DNA of 17,946 nucleotides from Candidatus Cloacimonadota bacterium. Its GTDB lineage: Bacteria; Cloacimonadota; Cloacimonadia; Cloacimonadales; TCS61. Positions 16,212-17,946 of this stretch are shown here, in pieces (position 1 is the first letter of the stretch; each line of letters begins with the position of its first letter). The DNA lies in NCBI GenBank assembly GCA_027064945.1, contig JAMOPB010000078.1, forward strand, positions 1-17,946, given 5' to 3'. The notes under the pieces were generated by a model. The model saw nothing but the letters and a program-made list of their open reading frames with translations, made no database searches and was not told the DNA's origin. The position numbers were made by a program, and so were the translations under genes.

Positions 16212-17182
16212 TACAGTTCCTCAATTATTTTTGCATTTTCATATTCGCTAATATCCATTTCCAAAGCACATTTCATTGCCACAACTGCTACTTCGATCTG
16301 TTCATTATCAGGTGGCTGAGTAGTTATTCTTTGCAATGCCAAGCCCGGTGCTGTGAAAATTTTTACCAAAGGATGATTTATATTCTTACCACTAAATTTT
16401 AAAACTTCATAAGAAATTCCTGAAACTAATGGGAAAAGAAGTAAATGATATCCTAATCTTACAAAAATCTGAGGTTGTCCCCAGAAATGCGAAAATATAG
16501 TATCTACTATTGAAAAAATCAATATTGAAATTAGTAATACTAAAAATATAAAACTGGTTCCGCAACGAGGATGTAAGGTAGAAAATTTTTGAACAGAATC
16601 AGGATCTAATTTGCTATTATTCTCATAAGCATACACACTTTTATGTTCAGCACCATGATATTCAAATATTCGATGGATATCTTTCATTTTGCTGATAATC
16701 CAAACATAAACAACGAAGAAGAAAATCCTAAGCACACCGGCAAAAAGATTGAAATATACATTTTCTTTTCCTAAATTTAGCCATTCAGCAATCTGATATG
16801 GAAGATAGGCAAAAAGTAAAAATGCTAATCCAAAAGCAAAAATATAGCTAATAACTTCTTCAGTTTTTTGACGGAATTTAGATTTCTCTTTCTGTTTTTT
16901 AGATTTCTCTTTTTCTTCTTCTGACCAATCGATTTCTGCACGATTAGCAGAGAAATTCAGGGTTTTAAATCCGATAATCATCATCTCAATTAATGAAACA
17001 GAACCTCGAACAAAAGGAAATCCTAAAAATTTATTCTTTGATGTGATTGATTCAAAATGCTCTTTTCTAATTTCTATTGACTTGTCTTTTCGACGAATTG
17101 CTGTAGCTAAGTATTTCGGACCTCGCATCATCACGCCTTCAATAACTGCTTGGCCACCTACTTGTATCTCTTTTTTACTCAT
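16211..17182 (-). CDS. DUF1385 (YqhQ-like) membrane protein
   Basis: This 323-aa protein carries the family's conserved blocks: VGGQAVIEGVMMRGP at 8-22, FEYHGAEHKSVYAYE at 173-187, LHPRCGTSF at 203-211 and FTAPGLALQRITTQPPD at 276-292. Four hydrophobic helices lie at about 109-134, 142-165, 209-232 and 240-261, with a highly charged Lys/Glu stretch at 85-107 before the first. The molecular function of the family is unknown to me, but the gene commonly sits between rpmE and prfA, as here. GGAGA (17188-17192) lies 5 nt upstream of the start, directly after the T-run of the rpmE terminator. His/Glu/Cys conservation (His176, Glu179, His180, Cys207) would suit metal binding; this is speculation. 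Confidence 0.9.
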   Translation of the reverse strand: MSKKEIQVGGQAVIEGVMMRGPKYLATAIRRKDKSIEIRKEHFESITSKNKFLGFPFVRGSVSLIEMMIIGFKTLNFSANRAEIDWSEEEKEKSKKQKEKSKFRQKTEEVISYIFAFGLAFLLFAYLPYQIAEWLNLGKENVYFNLFAGVLRIFFFVVYVWIISKMKDIHRIFEYHGAEHKSVYAYENNSKLDPDSVQKFSTLHPRCGTSFIFLVLLISILIFSIVDTIFSHFWGQPQIFVRLGYHLLLFPLVSGISYEVLKFSGKNINHPLVKIFTAPGLALQRITTQPPDNEQIEVAVVAMKCALEMDISEYENAKIIEEL

Positions 17183-17194
17183 TTAATTCTCCAT

Positions 17195-17237
17195 AAAAAA
17201 AGAGCACCATCCTATAAAAAGATATAGTAATGGTGCT
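17195..17237 (-). terminator. Intrinsic terminator of rpmE
   Basis: Stem AGCACCAT / ATGGTGCT (17203-17210, 17230-17237), extended inside by CTATA / TATAG, followed on the - strand by C and seven T. It lies about 15 nt after the rpmE stop codon. The T-run ends 2-3 nt before the Shine-Dalgarno sequence of the DUF1385 gene. Confidence 0.88.
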
Positions 17238-17252
17238 AGAATGAAAAAATTT

Positions 17253-17471
17253 CTATTTTTCGTTTTCTTTTTGCAAATTTTTGTATTTTTGCTTAAACTT
17301 TTCAATACGACCTTCTTTGGCGATCTGTCTTTGTTTTCCTGTGTAGAAAGGATGACATTTTGAGCAGATTTGTGCTTGTAAGCCAGGTTTTGTAGATCTT
17401 GTTTCGATTACGTTTCCACAAGAACATGTTACAGTCACTTTCTCATAGTTAGGGTGGATTCCTTTTTTCAT
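17253..17471 (-). CDS. rpmE: Ribosomal protein bL31, zinc-binding form
   Basis: The 72-aa protein starts MKKGIHPNYEKVTVTCSCGN and has the four zinc ligands of the C+ form: Cys16, Cys18, Cys36 and Cys39 (CSKCHPFYTGKQR). bL31 sits on the 50S subunit at the bridge to the 30S head. The C+ form suggests zinc-replete growth; a zinc-free C- paralogue, if any, is not in the window. AGGAG lies 7 nt before the start. The gene has its own terminator and is followed by the DUF1385-prfA-CNNM genes. About 70 nt upstream there is a foldable region that may be a leader RNA. Confidence 0.96.
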   Translation of the reverse strand: MKKGIHPNYEKVTVTCSCGNVIETRSTKPGLQAQICSKCHPFYTGKQRQIAKEGRIEKFKQKYKNLQKENEK

Positions 17472-17541
17472 CTCTATCTCCTATATTTAATTTTTTAAAT
17501 TCTTTTAATTTATTACTAAGCGCAACAAAATATTAAGATTT

Positions 17542-17620
17542 ACGTAAGATGCTATCATGTAAAGGTTTGAAAGGTTATCAGATAAAAAGTGATATCCTCG
17601 AGCATTCGATAGTCTTACGT
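17542..17620 (-). ncRNA. Candidate structured leader RNA upstream of rpmE
   Basis: Outer arms ACGTAAGATGCTATC (17542-17556) and GATAGTCTTACGT (17608-17620) pair over 13 bp with a 2-nt bulge. Inside, GGTTATCA (17573-17580) and TGATATCC (17590-17597) pair with one mismatch around a 9-nt loop. The structure has no T-run on either strand, so it is not a plain terminator. It lies in the 5' region of rpmE on the - strand. The rest of the 269-nt gap (17472-17740) shows no gene. Confidence 0.35.
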
Positions 17621-17740
17621 CTGTGGCACATAATTTTTTGTGTAAGTGATGCTGTCAATAGATTTATCTTTTAAACAAACCATTGATAAATATTTGTAAA
17701 ATAGTGATTAACCTAAAGTATCGGTTAGGCTGATTATTTA

Positions 17741-17946
17741 TCAAAATTCTTCTCCTGCCTGTGAATGAGAAGTAAGAAAAGCACCTATAATAATAGTTAT
17801 TGTGGAAATAATTAGATTTCCTGTGAAAGGTTCATTTAGCCAAATAATGCCAACTGCGATAGATACAATTGGACTGAATAAAACCATATTTGAAGTGATC
17901 TTTAATCCAATTTTGCTAATAACAAAATTCCAAATCAAATATGCAA
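17741..17946 (-). CDS. EamA/DMT-family transporter, C-terminal fragment
   Basis: The frame runs open to the window edge (AYLIWNFVISKIG...), so only the last 68 or so residues are present. They show the end of the second EamA repeat: WNFVISKIGLKITSNMVLFS, then PIVSIAVGIIWLNEPF with the conserved Leu-Asn-Glu-Pro turn, then a final helix (IISTITIIIGAFLTS). The family consists of 10-helix drug/metabolite exporters; substrate is unknown. It is on the same strand as rpmE but 269 nt away. A TTG inside the fragment is not the real start. Confidence 0.85.
   Translation of the reverse strand, partial: AYLIWNFVISKIGLKITSNMVLFSPIVSIAVGIIWLNEPFTGNLIISTITIIIGAFLTSHSQAGEEF

Noticed and set aside
17709..17727. 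Small hairpin TAACC/GGTTA after the EamA fragment as a terminator
   Set aside because: The stem is only 5 bp and there is no T-run after it on the - strand.

Overview
The window is AT-rich bacterial chromosome, gene-dense and without phage, transposon, CRISPR, rRNA or tRNA signals. The gene set points to a free-living Gram-negative-type fermenting bacterium: a mevalonate-independent isoprenoid gene, a fused formiminotransferase-cyclodeaminase, and large exported proteins built from lamin-tail, OB-fold, Ig-like and Fn3 modules that end in FYRVIAV(N/K). That exported-protein style, with the AT-rich codon use, resembles Candidatus Cloacimonadota (Cloacimonas relatives). This assignment is an inference from style, not from a marker gene search.

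Layout. 1-2318 (+): the 3' end of ispF overlaps a 662-residue U32-family protein. It ends in a weak + strand terminator that faces a strong - strand terminator. 2435-4099 (-): a fused ftcD gene for histidine-derived formimino-glutamate. 4307-6303 (-): a compact three-gene unit of a PTS EIIA-like protein, a CPA2 cation/proton antiporter and a small PII-like protein, closed by its own terminator. It looks like a transporter with two soluble signal-input proteins. 6396-7247 (-): an RlmI-like class I methyltransferase. 7430-13847 (+): two exported multidomain proteins. The first (1276 aa) carries only accessory domains in tandem, and the second (835 aa) carries a complete EEP/DNase I-type nuclease domain plus the same accessory modules. 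They are separated by an intrinsic terminator that abuts the ribosome binding site of the second gene. 13876-17471 (-): rpmE, terminator, DUF1385 membrane protein, prfA and a CNNM/CBS (HlyC/CorC) membrane protein. The last three are tightly packed or overlapping. 17741-17946 (-): the 3' end of an EamA/DMT transporter.

The parts most worth a second look are the nuclease and its catalytically empty partner, the EIIA-antiporter-PII module, a foldable leader upstream of rpmE that could be a ribosomal protein leader, and the two terminators placed directly against the next gene's Shine-Dalgarno sequence.
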